Below are positions 9,642 to 17,727 of a DNA stretch of 35,288 nucleotides, in pieces. Position 1 is the first letter of the stretch. Each line of letters opens with the position of its first letter. The DNA comes from Betaproteobacteria bacterium (GTDB taxonomy: Bacteria > Pseudomonadota > Gammaproteobacteria > Burkholderiales > SG8-39): assembly GCA_009693235.1 (NCBI GenBank), contig SHXR01000046.1, forward strand, positions 1-35,288. The letters run 5' to 3'. The translations under genes were made by a program, and so were the position numbers. Under the pieces are notes generated by a model. The model had not been told where the DNA came from. It worked only from the letters and a program-made list of their open reading frames with translations, and ran no database searches.

Positions 9642-9668
9642 CCTTCTCCCCCGTAACCGGGGAGAAGG
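9642..9668. terminator. Hairpin between convergent suhB and LLM monooxygenase genes
   Basis: CCTTCTCCCC (9642-9651) and GGGGAGAAGG (9659-9668) form a perfect 10-bp stem with a 7-base loop, followed by GATGAGGGGG. No T-tract follows on either strand. It lies between two convergent genes, so a role as a bidirectional transcription end is likely. The sequence also resembles dispersed CCCTTCTCCC/GGGAGAAGG repeats common in GC-rich proteobacteria. Confidence 0.55.
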
Positions 9669-9683
9669 CTGGGATGAGGGGGC

Positions 9684-10790
9684 TCACCTTTCACTGTCTT
9701 TCAGCGCCGCATTCACTCTCGGCATCACCTCTTCTGCCATTAGCGTCATGGAACGTTTAGCCAGCTTCTCATCGACCCAGTCCATCCCGGCATAGACGAT
9801 CTCACCGAAATCACCGATCTTCTCGCGCATGGCGAGCAGTTGATCGACCACCTTGTTTACCGTACCGTGGATCACCAGCCGATCGAGGACGAAATCAGGC
9901 GTTAGCTGCTCATCGGGTTGTTCGGGGGATTCCTTGAAGACCACGTTGCGACCGCCTTTCGTGAGCTTCGTTTGCAATTGGCTGTAGTAGAAGCGATAGG
10001 GACTGTTCATGTCATGACAGCCGTATGAAGCGGCGATCTCGTCGTCATCGGCCACGAAAATCGTGCGGGCCACACGCCAATCTGCCACATCCGCTTTGAC
10101 GCCGGCCTTCGCCTTGCCTTCGACATAGTTCTTCCAATGCGTAGGCAGCCAATGCGGCAGCAAGAAATTCGCCGACAGCGGATGAAAATCCCGCTCACCC
10201 ATCGCAATAACCCCCTTCGAGAAGGGCGCGACCACGGTGCCGACGATCTCCGGGCGCGGTTTCTGAAACGGCTTGGCCATGATGCCGGTGCCGATTTTCC
10301 AGTCGAGGGTCTTTTGCGTCGTGACCTTGAATCGATTGTTCGGGAAATCGATGTTGTAGGGCGGTTCGCGCTCCCAGATCGCCGTGATCACATCGATCGA
10401 TTCGGCGAACATCTTGTTGCGGTCTTCCGACAAGATGTCCAGCGCTTCCGCATCGGAAGGCAGCGCACCCGGGCTTACACCAAGAATGAAACGGCCCTCG
10501 GCGAGGTGATCCATCATCGCGGCTTGAGTGGCAACCAGCACCGGATGCATCTGCGAGAGATTGGTGGTGCCGGTGCCAAGCTTGATCGTCTTGGTGGAAT
10601 GAATCAGCGTGGCAAGGAACAACATGCTGTTGGTGACATTCTCGGCCTGATCGGTCAAATGCTCGCCGACAAATGCATCATAGAAGCCAAGCTGGTCGGC
10701 GAGGATGATCGCTTCACGATCCTCCCGCAAAGTTTGCGTCGGATTGCGATGCAGTGGATGCACCGGCATCGTGAAATAGCCAAGTCTCAT
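9684..10790 (-). CDS. LLM-class flavin-dependent monooxygenase (limonene-monooxygenase-like)
   Basis: This is a luciferase-like (bacterial luciferase family) TIM-barrel oxidoreductase of 368 residues that would use reduced flavin and oxygen. The ATG at 10790 was chosen because MRLGYFTMPVHPLHR matches the start of the paralogue at 22055 (MQLAYFTQPVHPIHR). The 36 codons upstream are not conserved. Conserved stretches include AIILADQLGFYDAFVGEH, TIKLGTGTTNLSQMHPV and MMDHLAEGRFILGVSPG. The C-terminal part (GTVNKVVDQLLAMREKIG and YAGMDWVDE) also matches the paralogue. The substrate is unknown. It is convergent with suhB and divergent from the MFS gene across about 140 bases. Confidence 0.9.
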   Translation of the reverse strand: MRLGYFTMPVHPLHRNPTQTLREDREAIILADQLGFYDAFVGEHLTDQAENVTNSMLFLATLIHSTKTIKLGTGTTNLSQMHPVLVATQAAMMDHLAEGRFILGVSPGALPSDAEALDILSEDRNKMFAESIDVITAIWEREPPYNIDFPNNRFKVTTQKTLDWKIGTGIMAKPFQKPRPEIVGTVVAPFSKGVIAMGERDFHPLSANFLLPHWLPTHWKNYVEGKAKAGVKADVADWRVARTIFVADDDEIAASYGCHDMNSPYRFYYSQLQTKLTKGGRNVVFKESPEQPDEQLTPDFVLDRLVIHGTVNKVVDQLLAMREKIGDFGEIVYAGMDWVDEKLAKRSMTLMAEEVMPRVNAALKDSER

Positions 10791-10933
10791 TACCGAGTTC
10801 CCTGAAAAACTGCGTTGATTTAAGGGCACGGAGTCTACCGAATCTTTCCTTCCACTGGACGTTGAATCGCAGCCTCGCCACCAGCCAGGGCCTCCCATCG
10901 ACTATCATTGCGTGCATCCATAGGATTTGAACG

Positions 10934-12118
10934 TTGAACTTCGCCGTCCTTCGCCATCGCGACTTTGCTCTGTTTCTCAGCGGTAATGCCCTCTCGTGGC
11001 TCGGGGCGTGGATGCAGCGTGTGTCGATTGCCTGGCTCTCCTGGGATCTCACCCATTCCACCCTTTGGGTTGGACTGATTTCGCTCGCCATGTATTCCCC
11101 GGTCATCGTACTGGGGCCTTTGTTCGGCGTATTGGCCGACAAACTCGATCGGCGTTGGCATGGCGTCGTGGTCAATGCGATTCAAATGCTGCTCGCCGCG
11201 TTGCTGTTCGGCATTTCCATGACGGGCTTCATGCGGATCGAGGTGCTGTTTTCGGTCTGCATTCTGATCGGCATTGCCAGCGCCGCCTATCAACCGGTGC
11301 GGCTGTCGCTGGTCAATGACATCGTGCCGCGTGAATTGCTGACACAGGGCATCGCCGTCAATTCAGTGGTATTCAACGCATCGCGCTTCGTGGGGCCAGC
11401 CTTGGGCGGTATCGCGATTGCATCGCTTGGCGTCGCGGCAACGTTCGCCATCAACGTGGTGACCTATGTGGGCGTCATCGCTGCGCTCTGGGTCGTGGTT
11501 CTCAAACCACCGATTCGCCATGCAGTGCCCTCCGGGTTTATTGCTGATCTCACCGCCGGCATTCGCAATGTCGCCGCGCATCCACACATCCGCGGGTTCA
11601 TGGTGATGGGGGCCATCACCTCGGTCATCGCGCGCGGTGTGCTTGAACTGCTGCCCGTCTTTGCTGATGCGGTCTTTGGCGAGGGTGCGAGTGGTCTGGC
11701 AACGCTCACCTCGGCCGGCGGCATCGGCGCGGTGCTGGCCGGCCTCACCGTCACTCGGTTCAACGACGCTTCGCGGTTGCCAAGGCTCGCGCGGCGCAGC
11801 GCTTTTGTTGCCGGAGCGATCCTCGTCGCGCTTGGCTTCACCACCAATTACTGGATCGGCGTCCTGCTGGTATTTGCGATTGCCGTATCCACCACCTTTG
11901 CCATGGTGAGTCTGCAGATCGCGATCCAATCAGCAGTCGATGACCGCTTTCGCGGACGCGTCATGAGCCTGTGGGGTGTGATCGCGATGGGTGGGCCATC
12001 GATTGGCGGTGCAGCGATCGGCGCCATAGCGCAGTTCTCCGGGATGGCAGGCGTTACCATAGGCTGTGGCGTGCTGGGCATGGCGATGGCGTGGGTGGCC
12101 GGGCGCCCGAAATCATAA
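10934..12118 (+). CDS. MFS transporter (EntS/MFS_3-like exporter)
   Basis: This is a 394-residue inner-membrane protein with about 10-12 hydrophobic segments. The N-terminus NFAVLRHRDFALFLSGNALSWLGAWMQ (abbreviated) is typical of the MFS_3 group that includes the enterobactin exporter EntS. The loop between helices 2 and 3 has GVLADKLDRR, the MFS signature. The repeat between helices 8 and 9 is weaker. The start is a TTG at 10934 with AGGA 8 bases upstream; no ATG fits the conserved N-terminus. It precedes the aromatic-catabolism run on the same strand by 70 bases and may move a substrate or product of that pathway. The substrate is unknown. Confidence 0.88.
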   Translation: MNFAVLRHRDFALFLSGNALSWLGAWMQRVSIAWLSWDLTHSTLWVGLISLAMYSPVIVLGPLFGVLADKLDRRWHGVVVNAIQMLLAALLFGISMTGFMRIEVLFSVCILIGIASAAYQPVRLSLVNDIVPRELLTQGIAVNSVVFNASRFVGPALGGIAIASLGVAATFAINVVTYVGVIAALWVVVLKPPIRHAVPSGFIADLTAGIRNVAAHPHIRGFMVMGAITSVIARGVLELLPVFADAVFGEGASGLATLTSAGGIGAVLAGLTVTRFNDASRLPRLARRSAFVAGAILVALGFTTNYWIGVLLVFAIAVSTTFAMVSLQIAIQSAVDDRFRGRVMSLWGVIAMGGPSIGGAAIGAIAQFSGMAGVTIGCGVLGMAMAWVAGRPKS

Positions 12119-12188
12119 CAACGGGGAGCGCAGCGACACGCCGGCGCGGTTTGCCGCAAAATTGCGCTTTCCCATTGAAGATGTCCGC

Positions 12189-12956
12189 ATGCCAACCCTT
12201 TCCAAAGCGCCCGCCAAACGCACCGCCATCGTCACCGGCTCCGGTCGCAACATCGGACGCGCAGTCGCCTTAGCCTTGGCGCGCGATGGCGTGAATGTCG
12301 TCGTCAATGGACACAGCGACCAGACCGCCATCGATGGTGTGGTCAACGACATTCAAGCGGCCGGCGGGAGTGCGATCGGCATTCAAGCCGATGTCTCAAA
12401 GCATGACGAGGTGGCGACGATGGTGAAGCGTGCTGCCGCGCATTTCGGATCGGTGGACATTCTGGTCTCAAACGTCGGCATCCGGCGTATGCAACCGTTT
12501 CTGGAAATCAGTCTTGATGATTGGCAAGCCGTCATCAACACTAATTTGTCGGCCGCGTTTTATCTGACGCGTAACGTCATTCCGCATATGCAAAAGCGGC
12601 AATGGGGGCGTGTCATTCTGGTGTCAGGCTTCGATGCCTTCTGGGGACAGGTCACCCTGCGCGCTCATAATCTCGCCGCGAAATCTGGGCTGCATGGATT
12701 GTCGAAAGCGTTGGCCCGTGAATTCGGTCCGGATGGCATCACTGCCAACACCGTCGCACCAGGCGCCATCGACACCGTGCGCGACTGGTCGCAATACAAG
12801 CACCAACCGCGTGAACAACTGGAAAAGGAAATTCCGCTTGGCCGCTTCGGCCATGTCGACGAACTCGCGGCCGCATGCACCTACCTTTGTTCCGATGGCG
12901 GTGGTTTCGTTTCCGGGCAAGTACTGCATGTCAACGGCGGGCACTACATGTACTAG
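12189..12956 (+). CDS. SDR-family oxidoreductase lacking the usual catalytic tyrosine
   Basis: This is a short-chain dehydrogenase/reductase fold protein of 255 residues. The N-terminal cofactor loop is TGSGRNIG (residues 16-23), in which Asn replaces the usual second Gly. The NNAG motif is SNVG (94-97), and the C-terminal part has ITANTVAPGAIDT and a GQVLHVNGG end typical of FabG-like enzymes. Ser146 is in place. The YxxxK motif is instead NLAAK (Asn161, Lys165), preceded by His160, so the normal proton donor is missing. The ATG at 12189 was chosen; codons upstream overlap the MFS gene end and are not conserved. It is the first gene of the run up to 18570. Confidence 0.85.
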   Translation: MPTLSKAPAKRTAIVTGSGRNIGRAVALALARDGVNVVVNGHSDQTAIDGVVNDIQAAGGSAIGIQADVSKHDEVATMVKRAAAHFGSVDILVSNVGIRRMQPFLEISLDDWQAVINTNLSAAFYLTRNVIPHMQKRQWGRVILVSGFDAFWGQVTLRAHNLAAKSGLHGLSKALAREFGPDGITANTVAPGAIDTVRDWSQYKHQPREQLEKEIPLGRFGHVDELAAACTYLCSDGGGFVSGQVLHVNGGHYMY

Positions 12957-12990
12957 ACTGAATCTCTGGTCGCAACGACATCGACTCATC

Positions 12991-13350
12991 ATGAATCCTC
13001 AAATCGAAAAAATAAGAAGCTTGCCCGGGACGTTCCTGTTCGATTTGGACCGCAGCGCCCGGGGCATGCGCCTTAATCGCTTCCTATGCGGACTCGTCCG
13101 CCCGGAGAACCGGTCCCTCTTCAAAAGCGATCCAGAAATCGCCTTTGAGAACGCCGGTTTGACCACGAAAGAGCGCGAGATGGTGCGCACCAAAGACTGG
13201 AAAGCAATGGCCGATTACGGCGCCAATTTCTTTGCGCTGGAAAAACTCGGGCGCGTCACCGGCGTCGGCAACCCTGCAATGTGTGCGCAAATGCGTGGTG
13301 AACCCCTGGAAGAGTTTCTCAAAACACGCCGCGTGCCGGACGCCTGCTAA
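12991..13350 (+). CDS. Protocatechuate 4,5-dioxygenase alpha (LigA-like) small subunit
   Basis: This 119-residue protein matches the small, all-helical LigA subunit that caps the active site of LigB-type extradiol dioxygenases. Family features are the N-terminal IPGTFLFD-type start (here LPGTFLFDLDRSARGMRLN), LTTKEREMVRTKDWKAMADYG (abbreviated) and a C-terminal GNPAMCAQMRGEPLEEFLKTR-like helix (abbreviated). The LigB-like subunit follows 14 bases later, giving the classical alpha-beta order. The ATG at 12991 lacks a clear Shine-Dalgarno sequence. The frame is open far upstream but is a shadow of the SDR gene there. The length is slightly below that of Sphingomonas LigA. Confidence 0.9.
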   Translation: MNPQIEKIRSLPGTFLFDLDRSARGMRLNRFLCGLVRPENRSLFKSDPEIAFENAGLTTKEREMVRTKDWKAMADYGANFFALEKLGRVTGVGNPAMCAQMRGEPLEEFLKTRRVPDAC

Positions 13351-13364
13351 CCAAGGAGTTCCAT

Positions 13365-14249
13365 ATGGCAACCATCATCGGCGGCATCGGCACTTCCCAC
13401 ACCCCGACCATCGGCATCGCCTTTGATCAGGGCAAACAGCAGCATCCGGCCTGGGCGCCCCTGTTCAAAGGGTACGAGCCGATCGTCGAATGGCTCGCGC
13501 GGATGCGACCGGATGTGCTGGTCATGTTCTACAACGATCATGCGAATTCATTCTTCTTCGATCACTATCCGACCTTCGCGGTGGGACTCAGCGATCGGCA
13601 CACCGTGGCCGACGAAGGTCTTGGCCTGCGCCCTGTGCCGCCGGTGAATGGCCATCCGGCAATGGCCCGCCATATTGCGGAATCGCTGGTCACCGATGAG
13701 TTCGACATTTCAGTCTTCACCGATTTGCCGATCGATCATGGTTGCTTCTCGCCGCTCTCGGTAATGTGGCCCGAACATGCAACCGGCTGGCCCGGGGTCA
13801 TCGTGCCAATCGAAATGAATGTCCTACAGCATCCGATGCCGACACCCAGGCGCTGCTACAAGTTGGGACAAGCGGTGCGGCGTGCGATCGAATCCTATCC
13901 GGAAGATTTGGATGTCGTGGTGGTCGGTACCGGTGGACTCTCCCACCAACTGTCCGGCGAACGCGCCGGCTACAACGACAGCGACTGGGATCTCCGGTTT
14001 CTCGATCTGCTGACCAAGAATCCGCATACGCTGGCCGACATGACCCATGGTGATTTTATCGAGCTGGGCGGCAGCGAAGGGGCGGAGGTGATCATGTGGC
14101 TCGCCATGCGGGGTGCCCTGAGCAACAACGTCGCCAAGCTGCATCAGAACTATTACCTCGCGATGACCGCGGCATGGGCAGTGCAGCTCTATGAGGAACC
14201 GGTCGCAGCAACGCGCCGGCCGGCGGCCAAGTCGCGCGCCGGCGTTTGA
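13365..14249 (+). CDS. Extradiol ring-cleavage dioxygenase, LigB-type catalytic subunit
   Basis: This is a class III extradiol dioxygenase catalytic subunit of 294 residues. It would insert O2 into a catechol-type ring (protocatechuate, gallate or a relative) at an Fe(II) centre. The iron ligands of LigB are recognisable: His12 in GTSHTPTIG, His59 in YNDHANSF, and a Glu in GGSEGAEVIMW (Glu238 or Glu241). The general base is His194 in GTGGLSHQLSGERAGYND (abbreviated). A strong AAGGAG lies before the ATG. With the LigA-like gene just upstream it forms a two-subunit enzyme resembling protocatechuate 4,5-dioxygenase. Gallate or methylgallate cleavage cannot be excluded. Confidence 0.92.
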   Translation: MATIIGGIGTSHTPTIGIAFDQGKQQHPAWAPLFKGYEPIVEWLARMRPDVLVMFYNDHANSFFFDHYPTFAVGLSDRHTVADEGLGLRPVPPVNGHPAMARHIAESLVTDEFDISVFTDLPIDHGCFSPLSVMWPEHATGWPGVIVPIEMNVLQHPMPTPRRCYKLGQAVRRAIESYPEDLDVVVVGTGGLSHQLSGERAGYNDSDWDLRFLDLLTKNPHTLADMTHGDFIELGGSEGAEVIMWLAMRGALSNNVAKLHQNYYLAMTAAWAVQLYEEPVAATRRPAAKSRAGV

Positions 14250-14270
14250 ACCAACCAACAAGGAAGTGCA

Positions 14271-15266
14271 ATGCTGAAGATCGTCGTGGTGGGTACCGGA
14301 TGGTGGGGCATGGAGCTTGGCAAGGCCGCAACCACTCTGCCCCAGAAAATTGAACTGCTCGGTTGCACCTCGCTCTCGCCAGACGAGTGCAAACGATTCC
14401 AAGCCGCCAACGGTGGCAAGATCTTTCCATCGTTCGAAGCGGTGTTGGCCGACCGGAATGTCGATGCGGTGCTGCTTGCCACCCCGCACTCCTTGCACTG
14501 GAAGCAGATCATCGCGGCCGCCGAAGCGGGTAAGCATGTCTTCTGCGAAAAGCCGTTTACGCTTACCGTGGATACCGGCGCCAAGGCCATTGCCGAATGC
14601 AACAAGCGCGGCGTCATACTCGGTGTGGGACATAACCGCCGCTATATGGAAAGCGTGCACAAGTTGAAAGCAATTGTCGATGCCGGCGAGCTTGGCACAG
14701 TGCTCCATGTGGATGCCAATTACTCGGGCAATCTCGAAGGTCGCTATCCGCCTAATCACTGGCGCGTGCAGCAAGAAGAGATTCCTTGCGGCGGCCTCAC
14801 CCCGATGGGCATGCATATGGTGGACACGCTCACCTGGATTCTTGGGCCGATCAAACGCGTCACCGCGCTCGCAAAGCATCGGGCCCTGTCGTATCCGTTG
14901 CACGACGTCTGTGCGGTCCTCTACGAATTGGAGAACGGCATCACCGGAACGCTCGGCACCCATCTTGCCTGTGGGACCAGCGCGATCCTGCGCATCTACG
15001 GCACCAAAGCAACCGTGGAGGCGCGTAATAATTTCTCCGAGATCTCGATCGAACCGACCGATCCCAATGCGCCGCGCACCATGTTCCGATATGTCGTTGA
15101 TAACGCGTTACCGCAGGAATTGAGCGCGTTCGCCGATGCCTGTGCAGGCAAAGCACCCTTCCCGGTTCCGCCGCTCGAAGCACTACGCAATATTGCAGTG
15201 CTGGAAGCCATTCAAGGCTCATCGGCCGCCAACGGCGCCTGGCATGATGTAAGGCGGGTCTCCTGA
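14271..15266 (+). CDS. Gfo/Idh/MocA-family oxidoreductase
   Basis: This is an NAD(P)-dependent dehydrogenase of 331 residues. It has an N-terminal Rossmann fold (IVVVGTGWWGMELGKA, residues 4-19) and the family signature AGKHVFCEKPFTL, whose Lys contacts cofactor and substrate. The C-terminal alpha/beta domain contains GGLTPMGMHMVDTLTWILG, with the His usual in these enzymes. LigC, which oxidises the ring-cleavage product of protocatechuate 4,5-dioxygenase, belongs to this family. The place right behind LigA/LigB-like genes suggests a comparable role, but the sequence is not obviously LigC and this is inference. AAGGAAG precedes the ATG. The stop shares one base with the next start (TGATG). 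Confidence 0.88.
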   Translation: MLKIVVVGTGWWGMELGKAATTLPQKIELLGCTSLSPDECKRFQAANGGKIFPSFEAVLADRNVDAVLLATPHSLHWKQIIAAAEAGKHVFCEKPFTLTVDTGAKAIAECNKRGVILGVGHNRRYMESVHKLKAIVDAGELGTVLHVDANYSGNLEGRYPPNHWRVQQEEIPCGGLTPMGMHMVDTLTWILGPIKRVTALAKHRALSYPLHDVCAVLYELENGITGTLGTHLACGTSAILRIYGTKATVEARNNFSEISIEPTDPNAPRTMFRYVVDNALPQELSAFADACAGKAPFPVPPLEALRNIAVLEAIQGSSAANGAWHDVRRVS

Positions 15267-16030
15267 TGGCTGCGCAACAACGCGCAACGCTCGTCACCGG
15301 TGGCGCCACCGGCATCGGCAAGAGCGCGGTGCTCGCACTCGCTCGCGCTGGCTACGACGTCGCCATCAATTACGCATCGAGTGAAGCCGCCGCCAAGAAA
15401 ACCGCAGCAGAGGCCGCAGCCTTGGGCGTGCGCACGCTTCTCGTCAAATGCGATGTCAGTGACGAAACGGGCGTGCGCGCCATGCTCGCGAAGGTCGGCG
15501 AAACTTTTGGTCATCTTGACGTGCTGGTCAACAACGCGGGCACCACCGCCAACTGGAAACCAAAGGATCTCGAAACGCTTTCACTCGATGAATGGGATCG
15601 CGTGTTCGCGGTCAACGTGCGTGGCCTGTTTCAAGTAACCCGCGCCGCGGTGCCGCTCCTCAAAAAAGGGGTGAATGCGTGCATCGTCAATACCGCGAGC
15701 ATCGTTGGCTTGCGGCCTGGTCCGCAGCCCCTTCCTTATGCAGCCAGTAAAGCGGCGGTGGTCAATCTCACCAAGACGCTCGCCTGGAATCTTGGGCCCG
15801 ATATTCGGGTCAATGCGGTGGCGCCCGGCTGGATGGAAGGCGATTGGATGCAGCGCATGCTCAAGGACAAATACGATGATCTGATGGGCAAACGTGCCAA
15901 AGCCACGCCGCTCAAGCGCGTGGTGACGGCCGACGATGTCGCCGAGACCATCATGACCCTCGTCCAATCGAATCGATTCGTGACCGGTGAGATCATCGTG
16001 ATCGACGGCGGCTTTACCGCTTCCACCTGA
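15266..16030 (+). CDS. SDR-family dehydrogenase/reductase (FabG-like)
   Basis: This is a classical short-chain dehydrogenase/reductase of 254 residues with an intact active site. It has the cofactor loop TGGATGIGKS, VLVNNAGTT, the catalytic Ser in NTASIVG, and Tyr and Lys in PYAASKAAVV. IRVNAVAPGWMEGDW and the C-terminal GEIIVIDGGF are also typical. It contrasts with the SDR at 12189, whose Tyr is replaced. The start overlaps the preceding stop by one base (TGATG), so translation is coupled to the Gfo/Idh/MocA gene. A dehydrogenation or ketone-reduction step in the aromatic pathway is likely; the substrate is unknown. Confidence 0.92.
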   Translation: MAAQQRATLVTGGATGIGKSAVLALARAGYDVAINYASSEAAAKKTAAEAAALGVRTLLVKCDVSDETGVRAMLAKVGETFGHLDVLVNNAGTTANWKPKDLETLSLDEWDRVFAVNVRGLFQVTRAAVPLLKKGVNACIVNTASIVGLRPGPQPLPYAASKAAVVNLTKTLAWNLGPDIRVNAVAPGWMEGDWMQRMLKDKYDDLMGKRAKATPLKRVVTADDVAETIMTLVQSNRFVTGEIIVIDGGFTAST

Positions 16031-16050
16031 TTCAGCGAGGACCAGCAGCC

Positions 16051-17697
16051 ATGCTCGAAGGCGTCGTTCCCTTTCCGCCGGAATTTGCCAAACGATATCG
16101 CGACCGCGGGTATTGGCTCGATCGATCCATTGCCGCCGAATTCGATGTCGTGTTCAAGCGCTTTGCCGCTCGCACCGCGCTGATCGACGGCGAACGGCGC
16201 TATACGTACGCGGATATCGACCGCATCACCGACAACCTCGCGCTTAATCTACTCGACATCGGGTTGCAACCCCTTGATCGGGTCGTGCCGGTGCTGCCGA
16301 ACGTTGCCGAATTCGTACTGCTCTATTTCGCTTTGCAGAAGATCAGTGGCATTCCGATCGCCGCGCTCGTCTCGCATCGTTATGCTGAGATCAGTCAATT
16401 CGTCGCGCTGTCTGGCGCAACGGCTTGCGTCTACCCGACCGCGCAAGGCGATTTTCAGTTTGGGCCGATGGTCGAGCGCATCCAGAAGAAAATGCCCGCG
16501 CTCAAATTGCGCATCGTGCTTGGCAACGCAGGCCCCGGTGAACATTCGCTTAAGACTTTGATCGAACAACCGGCCCGCTTGCCACGGTCTGCGCTGTCAA
16601 ACATCAAGATCGATCCGACCGATCCCTGCATATTCCAGTTATCGGGCGGCACCACCGGCATTCCGAAACTGATCCCGCGCACCCACAACGACTACGCCTA
16701 CAACTCGAAGACCGCCTCGACCGTGTGCGGGGTTACGGGTGATTCGGTGCTGCTGCTGGCCTTGCCGATCGCGCACAACTTGCCGCTTGCATGCCCCGGT
16801 ATTCAAGGCTATTTCTTCAACGGTGGGAAAGTTGTTCTGTCGCCCACAACGCGGCCGGAAGAGCTGTTCAAACTCATCCAAGCCCATCGCGCAACTCATG
16901 TGAAGGTGGTGCCAGCGTTATTGATTCGCCTGATCAATGATCCGTCGATCGGCAATTACGATCTCTCGTCGATGCGACTGATTCAATCGGGCGGGCAACG
17001 CATGCAACCGGAAGTGCGCCTGCGCACCCAGCAACTCATTCCGACCGTGTTCGTGCAGGAAAATTTCGGCATGTCCGAAGGCCTCATCATGTTCGTGCGG
17101 CTAGACGACCCAGACGAGGTCAAACTCAATACCTGCGGTCGCCCCGTTTGCGCCGACGATGAAGTAAAACTTTGCGATGACGACGGCGCCGAAGTCGCGC
17201 CCGGCCAGACCGGCGAGCTGTGCTGCCGCGGCCCGTACACGTTGCGCGGCTACTTCGGCGTGCCTGAATACAACGCGCGGCAATTCACGCCCGACGGCTT
17301 TTACCGCTCCGGTGATCTGATGCGCCAGCATCCTTCCGGAAACTATGTTGTCGAAGGCAGAAAAAAAGATCTCATCAATCGGGGCGGCGAGAAGATCAGC
17401 GCCGAAGAAATTGAGAACCTGATCCTCATGCATCCGGCGGTGCAGAACATTGCCTGCGTACCGATGCCAGACCCCAATCTCGGCGAGAAGATGTGCGCGT
17501 TCGTCATCCTGAAGCGCGGCAAATCACTTACCCTCAAGGAACTCGTTACGTTCCTGATCAAGAAGGAAATCGCCAAATTCAAGCTGCCCGAACGCCTGGA
17601 GATCCTGCCTGATTTCCCGGTCTCGACGTTTGGCAAGGTCTCCAAGAAAATCCTCGGCGAGCAGATCACCGTAAAGCTCGCCGCAGAATATCGCTAG
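16051..17697 (+). CDS. Aryl-acid adenylating ligase (EntE/DhbE-like AMP-dependent synthetase)
   Basis: This is an adenylate-forming enzyme of 548 residues. Motifs in order are the P-loop SGGTTGIPKLIPRTH (about 194-208), PIAHNLPLACPG (about 238-249), FGMSEGL, YRSGDLMRQHPSG, GRKKDLINRGGEKISAEEIE and the C-terminal catalytic Lys in STFGKVSKK. The HN in PIAHNLPL matches the Asn that holds the aryl acid in 2,3-dihydroxybenzoate- and salicylate-activating enzymes. It should therefore activate an aromatic acid to the AMP ester, perhaps then the CoA thioester. No siderophore NRPS or aryl carrier gene is nearby, and ring-cleavage genes are, so a catabolic CoA-ligase role is more likely here. GAGGA precedes the ATG. 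Confidence 0.9.
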   Translation: MLEGVVPFPPEFAKRYRDRGYWLDRSIAAEFDVVFKRFAARTALIDGERRYTYADIDRITDNLALNLLDIGLQPLDRVVPVLPNVAEFVLLYFALQKISGIPIAALVSHRYAEISQFVALSGATACVYPTAQGDFQFGPMVERIQKKMPALKLRIVLGNAGPGEHSLKTLIEQPARLPRSALSNIKIDPTDPCIFQLSGGTTGIPKLIPRTHNDYAYNSKTASTVCGVTGDSVLLLALPIAHNLPLACPGIQGYFFNGGKVVLSPTTRPEELFKLIQAHRATHVKVVPALLIRLINDPSIGNYDLSSMRLIQSGGQRMQPEVRLRTQQLIPTVFVQENFGMSEGLIMFVRLDDPDEVKLNTCGRPVCADDEVKLCDDDGAEVAPGQTGELCCRGPYTLRGYFGVPEYNARQFTPDGFYRSGDLMRQHPSGNYVVEGRKKDLINRGGEKISAEEIENLILMHPAVQNIACVPMPDPNLGEKMCAFVILKRGKSLTLKELVTFLIKKEIAKFKLPERLEILPDFPVSTFGKVSKKILGEQITVKLAAEYR

Positions 17698-17727
17698 CCG
17701 CACTCAACGTCAAGGCCCTCACTCATC

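Noticed and set aside
13824..14963. 379-codon minus-strand open frame
   Set aside because: It is antisense to the LigB-like and Gfo/Idh/MocA genes and has no family features. High GC explains the open frame.
16051..17697. Siderophore biosynthesis locus, suggested by the EntE/DhbE-like ligase and EntS-like MFS gene
   Set aside because: No NRPS, isochorismatase, isochorismate synthase or aryl carrier protein is present, while ring-cleavage genes adjoin it.
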